In this document: positions 44,683 through 54,193 of the stretch, in pieces
Numbering within the stretch: position 1 is the first letter of the stretch
Layout of the letters: every line of letters begins with the position of its first letter
Assembly: GCA_900469615.1 (NCBI GenBank)
Contig: UBYA01000029.1
Location: 172,504 to 236,503, forward strand
Source: Hyphomicrobiales bacterium
Lineage (GTDB): Bacteria; Pseudomonadota; Alphaproteobacteria; Rhizobiales; Rhizobiaceae
Length of the DNA stretch: 64,000 bases
Direction of reading: 5' to 3'
The notes under the pieces: model-generated
Told to the model about the DNA's origin: nothing
Seen by the model: only the letters and a program-made list of their open reading frames with translations
Database searches by the model: none
Translations under genes and position numbers: made by a program

Positions 44683-45131
44683 TGCCGTTTGGACACACTT
44701 GCGGTGCCGGCAATACCTGCCGGTGCCGGAAATGTGAGGCTTTATTTAGGATGCTCTTGTCATCGCGCGGGGACTTCCTAAATACGGGAAGCAATTGATT
44801 GCGGCGCGCGGAGCCTGTGGATAAGGCTTTTTCGCGTATTTAACGGGCTTTTTTGCTGGAAAAGCTTGACGAGAACCAAAATTCTGGGAATCACCGTTTG
44901 ACTTCGGAAAGAACGGTAAACTGGATCGAGCGGATCACCTAATACCATGGCCGGAAATCCAAACGCAATCCAGCTTTGCAATCCGGTAGCGGTGATCGTG
45001 GTTAATCGGGCATTAAAGGTCATTCCGTTAGGTGTTCGTCGGTGAGTCGCGGCTGGTGCAGGGCGCGCCAGCCAGAGTGAATGTTTCACCGCGTATAAGT
45101 TTGCAGCGTCAGGGAAAGCGACGATATAGAG
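44683..45131. other. Intergenic region upstream of rpoD
   Basis: About 450 bp without a gene. Just after tdh a small hairpin (CCGGCA 44707-44712 with TGCCGG 44718-44723) may end the operon. Further on, TTGACG and TTTGAC elements near 44865-44900 are possible -35 boxes for rpoD, but I could not pair them with convincing -10 boxes. Confidence 0.45.
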
Positions 45132-47192
45132 ATGGCAACCAAGGTCAAAGAGAACGAAGAAGCTGAAGTCGAACGCGACGGCACCTCGGATGGCCCGCTT
45201 CTCGATCTTTCCGATGACGCGGTCAAGAAGATGATCAAGGCCGCGAAGAAGCGCGGCTATGTGACGATGGACGAGCTTAACGCTGTGCTTCCGTCCGAAG
45301 AAGTGACCTCCGAGCAGATCGAAGACACGATGGCCATGCTTTCGGACATGGGCATCAACGTCATCGAGGACGAGGATGTCGAAGAGGCCGGCGCTGCGGC
45401 CAGCGACGACGACGATGCCGGCGGCGACGAAGAGAGCGAAGGCGGCGAACTGGCCCCGACCAGCGGCTCCGCGCTTGCCACCGCGAAGAAGAAAGAGCCG
45501 ACAGACCGCACGGACGACCCGGTACGCATGTATCTGCGCGAGATGGGTTCCGTCGAACTCCTGTCGCGCGAAGGCGAAATCGCGATTGCCAAGCGCATCG
45601 AGGCTGGCCGCGAAACCATGATCGGCGGCCTCTGTGAGAGCCCGTTGACGTTCCAGGCGCTCATTATCTGGCGCGACGAACTCAACGAGGGCACCACGCT
45701 GCTGCGCGAGATCATCGATCTCGAAACCACCTATTCCGGCCCCGAGGCCAAGGCTGCGCCGCAGTTCCAGAGCCCCGAGAAGATCGAGGCCGACCGCAAG
45801 GCTGCCGAAGAGAAGGAAAAGGCCCGCCGTGGCCGCGCTCCTTCCGGCGACGACGACATCACCAATGTCGGCGGCGAGGGCTTGCCGATCGAGGAGGAGG
45901 AAGAGGACGAGGACGAATCCAACCTCTCTCTCGCCGCGATGGAAGCCGAGCTTCGTCCGCAGGTCATGCTGACGCTCGACAATATTGCCGAAACCTACAA
46001 GAAGCTGCGCAAGCTGCAGGACCAGCAGGTCGAGCAGCGCCTGTCTGCTTCCGGTACGCTGTCTTCGGCGCAGGAGCGCCGCTACAAGGAACTCAAGGAT
46101 GAACTGGTCAAGTCGGTCAAGTCTCTGTCGCTGAACCAGAACCGCATCGACGCTCTGGTCGAGCAGCTCTACGACATCAACAAGCGCCTCGTTCAGAACG
46201 AAGGCCGCCTGCTGCGCCTTGCCGAATCCTATGGCGTCAAGCGCGACAGTTTTCTCGAACAGTATCAGGGCGCCGAGCTCGATCCGAACTGGATGAAGTC
46301 GATCGGCAATCTGGCCGCCCGCGGCTGGAAGGAATTCGCCAAGAGCGAAAACACGACGATCCGCGACATCCGCCAGGAAATCCAGAACCTTGCGACCGAA
46401 ACCGGCATTTCCATCTCGGAATTCCGTCGCATCGTTCATATGGTGCAGAAGGGCGAGCGCGAAGCGCGCATCGCCAAGAAGGAAATGGTCGAAGCCAACC
46501 TGCGCCTCGTCATTTCCATCGCTAAGAAGTACACCAACCGCGGCCTGCAGTTCCTCGACCTCATTCAGGAAGGTAATATCGGCCTGATGAAGGCGGTCGA
46601 CAAGTTCGAATATCGCCGTGGCTACAAGTTCTCGACCTATGCTACCTGGTGGATTCGCCAGGCGATCACCCGCTCGATCGCCGACCAGGCGCGCACGATC
46701 CGTATCCCGGTGCACATGATCGAAACGATCAACAAGATCGTTCGTACCTCGCGCCAGATGCTGCACGAAATCGGCCGCGAGCCGACGCCGGAAGAACTGG
46801 CCGAAAAGCTGGCCATGCCGCTCGAGAAGGTGCGCAAGGTGCTGAAGATCGCCAAGGAGCCGATCTCGCTCGAAACGCCTGTCGGTGACGAAGAGGATTC
46901 GCACCTCGGCGATTTCATCGAGGACAAGAACGCGCTTCTGCCTATCGACGCCGCCATCCAGGCGAACCTGCGCGAAACGACGACCCGCGTTCTGGCCTCG
47001 CTGACGCCGCGCGAAGAACGCGTGCTGCGCATGCGCTTCGGTATCGGCATGAACACCGACCACACGCTCGAAGAAGTGGGCCAGCAGTTCTCGGTTACGC
47101 GCGAACGTATCCGCCAGATCGAAGCCAAGGCGCTGCGCAAGCTTAAGCACCCGAGCCGCAGCCGCAAGCTCCGCAGCTTCCTCGACAGCTAA
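45132..47192 (+). CDS. rpoD: RNA polymerase primary sigma factor RpoD
   Basis: The 686-residue housekeeping sigma-70 has region 1.1 at the N-terminus (DDAVKKMIKAAKKRGYVTMDELNAVLPSEEVTSEQIEDTMAMLSDMGINVIE). Region 1.2 is DPVRMYLREMGSVELLSREGEI, followed by a long acidic non-conserved region of about 300 residues. Region 2 is EANLRLVISIAKKYTNRGLQFLDLIQEGNIGLMKAVDKFEYRRGYKFSTYATWWIRQAI. Region 4.2 is HTLEEVGQQFSVTRERIRQIEAKALRKL. All are intact. It sits downstream of dnaG as in the classical macromolecular-synthesis cluster, but recQ, an SDR gene and kbl-tdh lie between. Confidence 0.98.
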   Translation: MATKVKENEEAEVERDGTSDGPLLDLSDDAVKKMIKAAKKRGYVTMDELNAVLPSEEVTSEQIEDTMAMLSDMGINVIEDEDVEEAGAAASDDDDAGGDEESEGGELAPTSGSALATAKKKEPTDRTDDPVRMYLREMGSVELLSREGEIAIAKRIEAGRETMIGGLCESPLTFQALIIWRDELNEGTTLLREIIDLETTYSGPEAKAAPQFQSPEKIEADRKAAEEKEKARRGRAPSGDDDITNVGGEGLPIEEEEEDEDESNLSLAAMEAELRPQVMLTLDNIAETYKKLRKLQDQQVEQRLSASGTLSSAQERRYKELKDELVKSVKSLSLNQNRIDALVEQLYDINKRLVQNEGRLLRLAESYGVKRDSFLEQYQGAELDPNWMKSIGNLAARGWKEFAKSENTTIRDIRQEIQNLATETGISISEFRRIVHMVQKGEREARIAKKEMVEANLRLVISIAKKYTNRGLQFLDLIQEGNIGLMKAVDKFEYRRGYKFSTYATWWIRQAITRSIADQARTIRIPVHMIETINKIVRTSRQMLHEIGREPTPEELAEKLAMPLEKVRKVLKIAKEPISLETPVGDEEDSHLGDFIEDKNALLPIDAAIQANLRETTTRVLASLTPREERVLRMRFGIGMNTDHTLEEVGQQFSVTRERIRQIEAKALRKLKHPSRSRKLRSFLDS

Positions 47193-47218
47193 GCTGCTGT
47201 TGGTGCTGTTACGACATC

Positions 47219-47251
47219 GAGCCCGGTTCGCGAAAGCGAGCCGGGCTTTTC
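47219..47251 (+). terminator. Intrinsic terminator of rpoD
   Basis: AGCCCGG-tTCGC-gaaa-GCGAg-CCGGGCT forms a long stem with a GAAA tetraloop (47220-47247), followed by TTT. It lies 27 bp after the stop. Confidence 0.92.
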
Positions 47252-47280
47252 ATTGAGAGTATCGGCTCAAGGTTCGCGTC

Positions 47281-48081
47281 ATGGCAAGCAAGGCGGAGTT
47301 TTGGGAAATATCCCTGCCGGAACGACTGCGCGACCTCCTCGCGGGATACGCGTGGCGGCAGGATGCGCTCGGCCGTTCCTCGGCGCATGTCTTCCGGCTG
47401 GAAGCGGAGGGACGGGCTCCGGTCTATCTCAAGACCGAGCCTGCCGATCCCTTGGGTGAACTGGCCGGCGAAGTCGCCCGGCTGCGATGGCTGGCGTCAC
47501 AAGGGTTTGCCTGCCCGCAAGTCATCGCTCACGAGACGGATGGCGAGCGGGAATGGCTGCTGATGAGTGCGCTTGCCGGTGCTGATTTCGTTAGCGCAGA
47601 CCAAGTGCCGCCGATCGAGCGGGTGCGCCTGCTGGCCCATGCCTTGCGGCGCTTGCACACCATCGAGATTGCGACATGCCCCTTCGATCATCGGTTGGAG
47701 GCCAGAATTGGCGAGGCCAAGGCGCGCATGCTTGGCGGCCGCGTCGATGAGGATGATTTCGATGAAACCCGGTTGGGACGGTCGGCGCAGGATATTTTCC
47801 GGGAGCTAGAGGAGACAAGACCAAAGACGGAAGATCTTGTCGTCACTCATGGCGATGCCTGCCTTCCCAATTTCATGGCCGACGGTGCAAGTTTCAGCGG
47901 CTACATCGATTGCGGCCGCCTCGGCGTTGCCGATCGCCATCAGGATATCGCGCTTGCCTGCGGCAGCATCGAACGCAACTTTGGGGGCGGCTTCGGTGAC
48001 GTGTTTCTGGAGGCCTATGGAGATTTTGAGCCACAGGCGAAAAAAATGGCTTATTATCGGCTGCTGGACGAGTTCTTCTAG
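47281..48081 (+). CDS. Aminoglycoside 3'-phosphotransferase-like kinase (APH(3')-II type)
   Basis: The 266-residue protein has all hallmarks of APH(3') enzymes. The ATP lysine is in VYLKTE (K51) and the catalytic loop is HGDACLPN (190-197; D192, N197). The DFG-like Asp is D210 in GYIDCGRLGVADRHQDIAL. The C-terminus YRLLDEFF has the terminal Phe whose carboxylate contacts the drug in APH(3')-IIa. It would phosphorylate kanamycin or neomycin with ATP. No mobile element is adjacent, so it looks chromosomal and intrinsic; the real substrate is untested. It follows rpoD but beyond its terminator. Confidence 0.88.
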   Translation: MASKAEFWEISLPERLRDLLAGYAWRQDALGRSSAHVFRLEAEGRAPVYLKTEPADPLGELAGEVARLRWLASQGFACPQVIAHETDGEREWLLMSALAGADFVSADQVPPIERVRLLAHALRRLHTIEIATCPFDHRLEARIGEAKARMLGGRVDEDDFDETRLGRSAQDIFRELEETRPKTEDLVVTHGDACLPNFMADGASFSGYIDCGRLGVADRHQDIALACGSIERNFGGGFGDVFLEAYGDFEPQAKKMAYYRLLDEFF

Positions 48082-48318
48082 CGGTGGATTTGCAGGTTCC
48101 CGCGCCGTGCGATCACGCAGGTTTGTTTTTGCGCCATTGCGGATCGCACGGATGCCTGACAAGTTCGATTTCGACCAATGCCTCTTTCGGGGAGTGCTGT
48201 CGGATACCATATGTCTGCGGACCTGAGAGTCTTCTTGTCTATTTGCCGGTAAGGATCGAATGAATCGATGCGCAATTTCCTCTTGATCGCTTTCTCCGCA
48301 CGAGCCATCCGCTGAACG
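48082..48318. other. Intergenic region before DUF930 gene
   Basis: The 237 bp hold no gene or clear terminator that I can support. They probably contain the promoter of the DUF930 gene. Confidence 0.4.
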
Positions 48319-49749
48319 ATGAACCAGGCCGAGGCAAAACGGGATAAGGAGATGCGGCCGGGCTTTGTCCTGTCGATCCTCCTGCACGTCCTGTTTGTCG
48401 CCATTTTCCTGCTGCCGCTGCTGCCAGCGCCGCCGCAGGCAAAGCCGGAGCAGAGCGTCAACGTCGAGCTGGTGCCGCAGCAGGAGGAAAAACAGGAACT
48501 TGCGACCAAGGCGAACGAGAAGCCAGACCAGCCCCCCAAGCCCACGCCGAAGCCTGACGAACAGCCGCAGCAGACGGCGGACGCCAAACAGGAGCGACCG
48601 CAGCAGCCTCAGGGAAAGAAATCGGACGAGCAGCCGCCGAAGCAATCCGACCCTCAGGGCAAGCAACCCTCGGAAAAGCCCCCGGCCAAACCCGATGCGG
48701 CAAAGGCAGACAAGCCCGAAAAACCTGACGATCCCAACGCCGATAAGCCTGTCGAGAAGGCCGAACAGCAACCTTCCGCGACGGAGACGCCCCTTCCGGA
48801 TATGAAGGGCGATCAGAAGGACCCGAACACCACGCAGCAGCCCGAAGCCGCTGAGCAGCCGAGCGATACCCCTCCGACGCCGCCGAGCGATGCGACGGCT
48901 GAGCAGGAGGCTCAGGCCGCAGCGGCTGCTGCGCAAGCCCAGGCTCAGGCCCAAGCAGAGGCGGTGCAACAGGCGCAGGAGGCCCAACAGCAAGCGGACG
49001 CCAAGGACCAGCAAGCCAATGCGGTTCAGCCGCCGGCTAGCGATTCGGCCGAGAAAGCTTCTTCCACGGCCCCCGATGTGCTGGCGACCAACGAGCCTTC
49101 GGACTCGCAGGTGCAGCAGCCACAGGCCCCATCGACCGATCAGAATGATCCGCAGGCGCAACAGGCCGCACAGGCGCCCTCAACCGATCCGCAGCAGCAA
49201 TCTCCTGCCCAGAAGGCAAAGGATCCGCCGCAGATCGTCGTTCCGGCGGTAAAGCCATCTCCGGCGCAGCAAAGCTCTCAGAGCCAGTCCGCTTCGAGTA
49301 GTCAAGGAGATCCGGCAAGTGGCACGGCATTGGTCACTGAACCGCAGTCGCTTAAATCAATTGTGCCTAAACGGGCCGTTCAGGCCAAGAAGCTTTATTC
49401 GGGTGCTGAGATGACTCGTCTCTCGAAGAGTGACTACGACGCCTGGAAGAAGCTGCCACGGCGCCAGCGAGTAAAATACCTCTGCAATTCTGAAGAGAAA
49501 ATGCAGTTTGGTCGCGATTTTCGCGCAGTTGGATACGTTTACGCCAATTCAGCTCTGTCGCAGGCGATGCTTTCTGATATCAGCCTATTCGGTGACGGTG
49601 CTATAGTGCAAACTCCCAATGGTTGGCGGAGGGTGGCATTCACTTGCGAGGTGGATAGCGATGCCCTCAAGGTTATAGCTTTTTCTTACACGGACAGGGG
49701 GCTCCTTTCGCCAGATCAACTCGATAAGCTGGGTTTTGTTGGAAATTGA
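48319..49749 (+). CDS. TonB-like DUF930 domain protein
   Basis: The 476-residue protein is built like TonB: a short cytoplasmic start, one transmembrane helix (residues about 14-32, FVLSILLHVLFVAIFLLPLL), then some 300 residues of Pro/Gln/Lys/Ala-rich low-complexity linker. A globular C-terminal domain follows (about 350-476) with the DUF930 pattern (YDAWKKLPRRQRVKYLCNSEEKMQF ... CEVDSDALKVIAFSYTDRGLL). The two cysteines of the domain may form a disulfide in the periplasm. The last third (from about 49330) is noticeably AT-richer than the linker. The function of DUF930 is unknown. Confidence 0.82.
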   Translation: MNQAEAKRDKEMRPGFVLSILLHVLFVAIFLLPLLPAPPQAKPEQSVNVELVPQQEEKQELATKANEKPDQPPKPTPKPDEQPQQTADAKQERPQQPQGKKSDEQPPKQSDPQGKQPSEKPPAKPDAAKADKPEKPDDPNADKPVEKAEQQPSATETPLPDMKGDQKDPNTTQQPEAAEQPSDTPPTPPSDATAEQEAQAAAAAAQAQAQAQAEAVQQAQEAQQQADAKDQQANAVQPPASDSAEKASSTAPDVLATNEPSDSQVQQPQAPSTDQNDPQAQQAAQAPSTDPQQQSPAQKAKDPPQIVVPAVKPSPAQQSSQSQSASSSQGDPASGTALVTEPQSLKSIVPKRAVQAKKLYSGAEMTRLSKSDYDAWKKLPRRQRVKYLCNSEEKMQFGRDFRAVGYVYANSALSQAMLSDISLFGDGAIVQTPNGWRRVAFTCEVDSDALKVIAFSYTDRGLLSPDQLDKLGFVGN

Positions 49750-49881
49750 TGCGGCTCCTTTGGCGCGTCCACCTGAAACAATAGTTTATTACAGACCCCA
49801 ATCGAAATCCGGCTCATTTCATCATACAATTGGCTGCATCTACCTGATTCAGTGTCCTCCCATCGCTTCGTGACGCTTCCT

Positions 49882-50859
49882 ATGTCCTCGATTACAGCCG
49901 ATTCCAGCTCCGTGGCCGCGAGCCGCTCCACCTTGCGCGGTGTCCTTGTGGCATTCGCGGCCTATGTCGTTTTCGCCTTCAGCGATGCCTCGATCAAGAT
50001 CCTGCATGGCGTCGTTCCGTCCTATCAGGTGGCCTTTATCGGCGCGCTGTTCGGTTTTGCCGCCGTGCCTTTCCTGAAGCGGCGGGAGGACGGCTGGCTC
50101 GATATGGTGAGGACGTCGAGCCGTCCCTTCTGGCTGTTGCGCTTCATCTGCGGTGCGACCGGCGCCATCTGCTCGGTCATCGCCTTTACCAAGCTGCCGA
50201 TGGCGGAGGCTTTCGCGCTGCTCTTCCTGTTGCCGTCCTTCGTGACGATTCTTTCCGTCATTTTCCTCAAGGAGGACGTGCGCTGGCAGCGCTGGACGGC
50301 CGTCATCCTCGGTTTCGTCGGTGTGTTGATCGTCCTGCGCCCCGGCTTTCGCGAGCTGTCTATCGGGCATCTCTGCGCAGCTATCGGCGGTCTTGCGGGC
50401 GCGATTTCCATCGTCATCAATCGCGCGCTCGGCTCGAAGGAAAAACGCATCTCGCTCTATGGGGCAGGCCTCTTCGGGACGATGATCGTCAGCGGCTTCC
50501 TCATGCTCTCCGAAGTCACCATGCCCACGCCGACGCAATGGATTTTCCTGGCGAGCTATGGCCTGCTTGGCGCTTTCGGCAACGTCCTGCTGTTGAATGC
50601 CGCTCATATGGCGCCGGCCAATCTCGTTGCGCCGCCGCAATACAGCCAGATGCTCTGGGCGATTGCTTTCGGTTATCTGCTTTTCAACGACAGTATCGAC
50701 ATGCCGATGGCCCTCGGCATCGTGCTTATCATCTTTTCCGGCCTGTTGACGCTGGCGCGGGAGCGCAGGCGTGGAACACCGCTTCCGGCTGCTGTCGCCG
50801 GCAATGCGCAGGCGCCGCTGGCGACGGCGGCGGACATAAAGACGCCGGCCGACGTCTGA
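49882..50859 (+). CDS. DMT-family (EamA) transporter
   Basis: The 325-residue inner-membrane protein has ten helices in two EamA repeats (LVAFAAYVVFAFSDASIKIL and LCAAIGGLAGAISIVINRAL). LRFICGATGAICSVIAFTKLPMAEAFALLFLLPSFVTIL is typical of this branch of exporters. The substrate is unknown. The ATG at 49882 is chosen as the first standard start near the conserved region, although its ribosome site is weak; an upstream GTG at 49852 is possible. Confidence 0.87.
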   Translation: MSSITADSSSVAASRSTLRGVLVAFAAYVVFAFSDASIKILHGVVPSYQVAFIGALFGFAAVPFLKRREDGWLDMVRTSSRPFWLLRFICGATGAICSVIAFTKLPMAEAFALLFLLPSFVTILSVIFLKEDVRWQRWTAVILGFVGVLIVLRPGFRELSIGHLCAAIGGLAGAISIVINRALGSKEKRISLYGAGLFGTMIVSGFLMLSEVTMPTPTQWIFLASYGLLGAFGNVLLLNAAHMAPANLVAPPQYSQMLWAIAFGYLLFNDSIDMPMALGIVLIIFSGLLTLARERRRGTPLPAAVAGNAQAPLATAADIKTPADV

Positions 50860-50967
50860 GCTTGTGTCCCGATCGGAGATGCGCAAAACTGCCTGTCACA
50901 GGCGATGATCGGTTGTCATCGCGTCGTTTGGGATAGCAGAGTTGGCCGCATGGGGAGGGCGGTGCGG

Positions 50968-51774
50968 ATGAGGTCCGGCCAATTCACGATACTTCGCTCT
51001 AACGCCGCCGGCATCGAGGTGGTAAGGGCCGAGACGCGCCACAGCTTTCCCAAGCACACGCATGATCAATTCGGCATCGGCATCATCGAAGCCGGCGCAC
51101 AGGCATCGCTTAGCGGGCGCGGGATGGTGCGGGCCGAAGCGGGCGATATCATCAGCGTCAACCCGAACGAGGTGCATGACGGCATGCCTGTCGGCGAGAG
51201 CCGGGCATGGTCCATGCTTTATTTCGATCCACGTCTCATCGGCGAGTTGTTGCGCGACATCGGGGAAGGCCGGTGTGGAGCCATGGAGTTTCCATCGCCC
51301 GTCATCCGCAACAGCGAGATGGCCACGCGTTTTAAAACCCTGTTCCCGCTTCTGATCGAGGCGGCTGCCCAGAATGTTCTTTTGCGGGACGGACTGCTCT
51401 TGTCGCTCGTTGCCGGCGTGATGCGCCAGGGCGGAGGCAGATCGAGTGACAATGCCAGTCCCGCGGTCGTCAGCCGGGCGCGGGATCGGATCGATGACGA
51501 TCCCGCCGCTCCCTTGACCCTTGCAGAACTTGCCGAGATCTGCGGGTTGAGCCACTACCGCTTTCTGCGTGCCTTCGCCAAGGCAACGGGACTGACGCCC
51601 CATGCTTACCTCATGCAGCGCCGTATTCACGAGGCCCGGCGGCTGATCGCGGCTGGTACATCCTTGGCCGAGGCTGCCTTTGCCAGCGGCTTTGCCGATC
51701 AAAGCCACATGACTCGCCTCTTCGTGCGCAATTTCGGCATCTCGCCCGGTGCCTATGCAGCGGCCATGGGGTGA
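50968..51774 (+). CDS. AraC-family transcriptional regulator
   Basis: The 268-residue protein has an N-terminal cupin-like ligand-binding domain (HSFPKHTHDQFGIGIIEAGAQ, EAGDIISVNPNEVHDG) and a C-terminal double HTH. The first is PLTLAELAEICGLSHYRFLRAFAKATGLTPHAYLMQRRI and the second is SLAEAAFASGFADQSHMTRLFVRNFGISPGAYA. The ATG at 50968 follows GGGAGG; ATGs at 50905 and 50950 are in frame. It may control the B3/B4-domain gene 81 bp downstream. Confidence 0.88.
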   Translation: MRSGQFTILRSNAAGIEVVRAETRHSFPKHTHDQFGIGIIEAGAQASLSGRGMVRAEAGDIISVNPNEVHDGMPVGESRAWSMLYFDPRLIGELLRDIGEGRCGAMEFPSPVIRNSEMATRFKTLFPLLIEAAAQNVLLRDGLLLSLVAGVMRQGGGRSSDNASPAVVSRARDRIDDDPAAPLTLAELAEICGLSHYRFLRAFAKATGLTPHAYLMQRRIHEARRLIAAGTSLAEAAFASGFADQSHMTRLFVRNFGISPGAYAAAMG

Positions 51775-51855
51775 GGCGTCTGCAATTTTGTTCAAGACCG
51801 GGAGGTGAGGATGCGGTTTTCTGCTGGGGAAGCAGGAGCAGCAGAAGGAGGCATC

Positions 51856-52587
51856 ATGTTTTTCCGCCATTCGAACGAGATGTGGGCCGGGTTCCCCGAA
51901 CTGGTCGCCGGCACGCTGTTGGCCGAAGGGATCACCGCGACCGCCGATGCCATCAATCCCATCGCCAGATATCATGCGGCCGCTGCGGAACGGCTGGCGC
52001 AAGGTCCCGAAAGCGAGATGCCGGAAATCCAGGCATGGCGGCGCGGCTTCTCCAGGATGGGATTGAAGCCGACGCAATATCGCTGTGCGTCCGAAGCGCT
52101 GCTTCGCCGCTTTCGTCAGGAAGGGACGCTGCCGCGGCTGCATCCGCTCGTCGACCTCTGCAATGCGGCCTCGATCGCCTTCGCCATTCCCGTCGCCGTT
52201 TTCGATCTATCGAAAGTGTCGGGCGATCTCGAGGTGCGGCATGCCGATGGCAGCGAATCCTACCTGACCTTCGCCGGGGAGATGGAGCACCCTGAGGCGG
52301 GAGAAGTGATCTTCGCCGATACGGCCGGGCAAGCACATGCCCGGCGCTGGACCAACCGGCAGAGCGGCCTTTCCGCCGTGCGCGACGATACGCGCTCGGT
52401 ACTGATCGTTGCGGAGGCGATGCATGACTCGGCTGGCGACGACGTTCCGCGGCTGATCGGTGCGATTGCCGCCGATCTGGCGGCCATCTGGTCGATCGAG
52501 GCCAGACGAGGTCTCCTCGATGTTTCTTCACCGCGATTTGATCTGTCACCTGCGATGAATTTGCAACCGCAGCAGAAACGAGATTGA
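51856..52587 (+). CDS. B3/B4 tRNA-binding domain protein
   Basis: The 243-residue protein corresponds to the free-standing B3/B4 domain family, homologous to the editing module of the phenylalanyl-tRNA synthetase beta chain. Visible features are WRRGFSRMGLKPTQYRCASEALLRRFRQEGTLPRLHPLVDLCNAASIAFAIPVAVFD, then VIFADTAGQAHARRWTNRQS and the closing segment with SVLIVAEAMHD. Such proteins may clear mischarged tRNA or misformed amino acids. The ATG at 51856 follows AAGGAGG. The frame is open further upstream, but that part is not family-like. Confidence 0.85.
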   Translation: MFFRHSNEMWAGFPELVAGTLLAEGITATADAINPIARYHAAAAERLAQGPESEMPEIQAWRRGFSRMGLKPTQYRCASEALLRRFRQEGTLPRLHPLVDLCNAASIAFAIPVAVFDLSKVSGDLEVRHADGSESYLTFAGEMEHPEAGEVIFADTAGQAHARRWTNRQSGLSAVRDDTRSVLIVAEAMHDSAGDDVPRLIGAIAADLAAIWSIEARRGLLDVSSPRFDLSPAMNLQPQQKRD

Positions 52588-52644
52588 CAAGACGTGCGTT
52601 CAGGCAGAGCAGGGGGCAGTAGAATTTCCGACGGTTGAGAAAAC

Positions 52645-53913
52645 ATGTCTGCCAGCGTCCATGCCGGCGGACGAAGAAGGCTCATGGATACCCTGCAGAA
52701 CCTTGACCGGCCCGGCGTGCTCGGTCACCCCGGCTATCGTTCGTTCGTTGCGTCGCGTGTCTTTTCCTCGATAGGTTTTCAGGCGGTGACGGTCGCCATG
52801 GGCTGGATGATCTACGACCAGACCCACAGCGCCTTCTACCTCGGCCTCGTCGGCTTCTGCCAGTTTCTTCCCATGGTCATCCTGACTTTCGTCGTCGGTC
52901 ATGTCGCCGATCGGTTCGATCGGCGCCGCATCGGCCTTGCCTGCCAATTGATCGAGGCGCTGACCGCCGTGGTGTTGGCTGTGGCCGTCTGGCAGCATTG
53001 GATAGGGCCGGCGGGCATTCTGGCCGCTGTTGCCGTCATGGGGGCCGCGACGGCCTTCGAGCGTCCGACAATGGCGGCGCTGCTGCCCAATATCGTGCCG
53101 TCGTCACTGCTGCAGGTTGCCATCGCCACCTCGACTTCCATGATGCAGACCGCCTTCATCATCGGTCCATCGCTCGGGGGCCTGCTTTACGGCGTCAGCC
53201 CGGTCGTGCCGTTTGCGGCTTCCGCCGTGCTTTACGTCATCGCGAGCTTCAACGTCATTTCGATCCGGCTCGAGCGGCTGCAGTCGCCATCGCGCGAGCC
53301 GATGACCCTGAGCTCCGTCTTTGCCGGGGTTTCCTTCATCCGGAGCCGGCCTGTCATGCTGGGTACGATCTCTCTCGATCTCTTTGCCGTCTTGCTTGGC
53401 GGCGCGACGGCGCTGCTGCCGATGTTTGCGCGCGATATCCTGCATGCGGGTCCCTGGGGGCTCGGCCTGCTGCGCGGCGCGCCGGCGGTCGGGGCGCTGA
53501 TCATGTCGATCTGGCTGGCGCGACGGCCGCTGCAGACCGATGTCGGCAAGAAGATGCTGTTTGCAGTGCTCGTTTTCGGCGTTGCCACGATCGTGTTTGC
53601 AGTGTCGAGCAACATAATTCTTTCGGTTGCCGCGCTCTTCGTCGTCGGTGCTTCCGATACGGTGAGCGTCGTCGTGCGTAGCTCGCTCGTGCAACTCCTG
53701 ACGCCGGATGCCATGCGCGGTCGCGTCAATGCGGTGAATTCGCTGTTCATCGGCACATCCAATCAGCTTGGCGAGTTCGAGTCGGGCATGCTTGCCAGTG
53801 CGCTTGGGCCGGTCCTGACCGGCATCGTCGGCGGCGTCGGCACCATCGTCGTGGTGCTGCTCTGGATGCGGCTCTTTCCGGACCTGACCAAGGTCAAGAC
53901 GCTCAAAGGCTAG
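52645..53913 (+). CDS. MFS transporter (EntS-like)
   Basis: The 422-residue protein has twelve helices of the MFS_3/EntS type (YRSFVASRVFSSIGFQAVTVAMGWMIYDQTHSAFYLGLVGFCQFLP; motif A VGHVADRFDRRRIGL). EntS-like members export siderophores or other small molecules; no siderophore genes are near. Two starts are possible, the ATG at 52645 and the ATG at 52684 (MDTLQNLDRPG); neither ribosome site is decisive. Confidence 0.87.
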   Translation: MSASVHAGGRRRLMDTLQNLDRPGVLGHPGYRSFVASRVFSSIGFQAVTVAMGWMIYDQTHSAFYLGLVGFCQFLPMVILTFVVGHVADRFDRRRIGLACQLIEALTAVVLAVAVWQHWIGPAGILAAVAVMGAATAFERPTMAALLPNIVPSSLLQVAIATSTSMMQTAFIIGPSLGGLLYGVSPVVPFAASAVLYVIASFNVISIRLERLQSPSREPMTLSSVFAGVSFIRSRPVMLGTISLDLFAVLLGGATALLPMFARDILHAGPWGLGLLRGAPAVGALIMSIWLARRPLQTDVGKKMLFAVLVFGVATIVFAVSSNIILSVAALFVVGASDTVSVVVRSSLVQLLTPDAMRGRVNAVNSLFIGTSNQLGEFESGMLASALGPVLTGIVGGVGTIVVVLLWMRLFPDLTKVKTLKG

Positions 53914-54193
53914 CGCCTTCCATCCTGCCGGCTCGTTTCTTCGATCCCGCTTAGGCCAACGTCCTGGAGCAGATGTTTGTTTGTCACGGGCAAGATATCC
54001 CGTTTACGGCTATTTTGCGCCTGCCGTTCTGCATCGTTTTTCGGAACCAGGCGCGCGATCCAGCGCTTTACGCGGAGACCATGAAAGATCTTCATCTGTC
54101 GCGGCTTTCGAAATTTTTCGACAAATGAAGGAATGCGCCTCAATCGTGATGTTGTATAATGAAGCCTCTTACGCGGAAACATGCAGTATTTTC
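53914..54193. other. Intergenic region before lysR gene
   Basis: The 280 bp between the MFS and lysR genes are AT-richer than the flanks. The lysR frame is open through most of this stretch, but nothing in it resembles the LTTR family, so I treat it as non-coding. Confidence 0.4.

Noticed and set aside
44778..47150. A 790-codon minus-strand frame opposite rpoD
   Set aside because: It is an antisense shadow of rpoD, with no domain features and no ribosome site.
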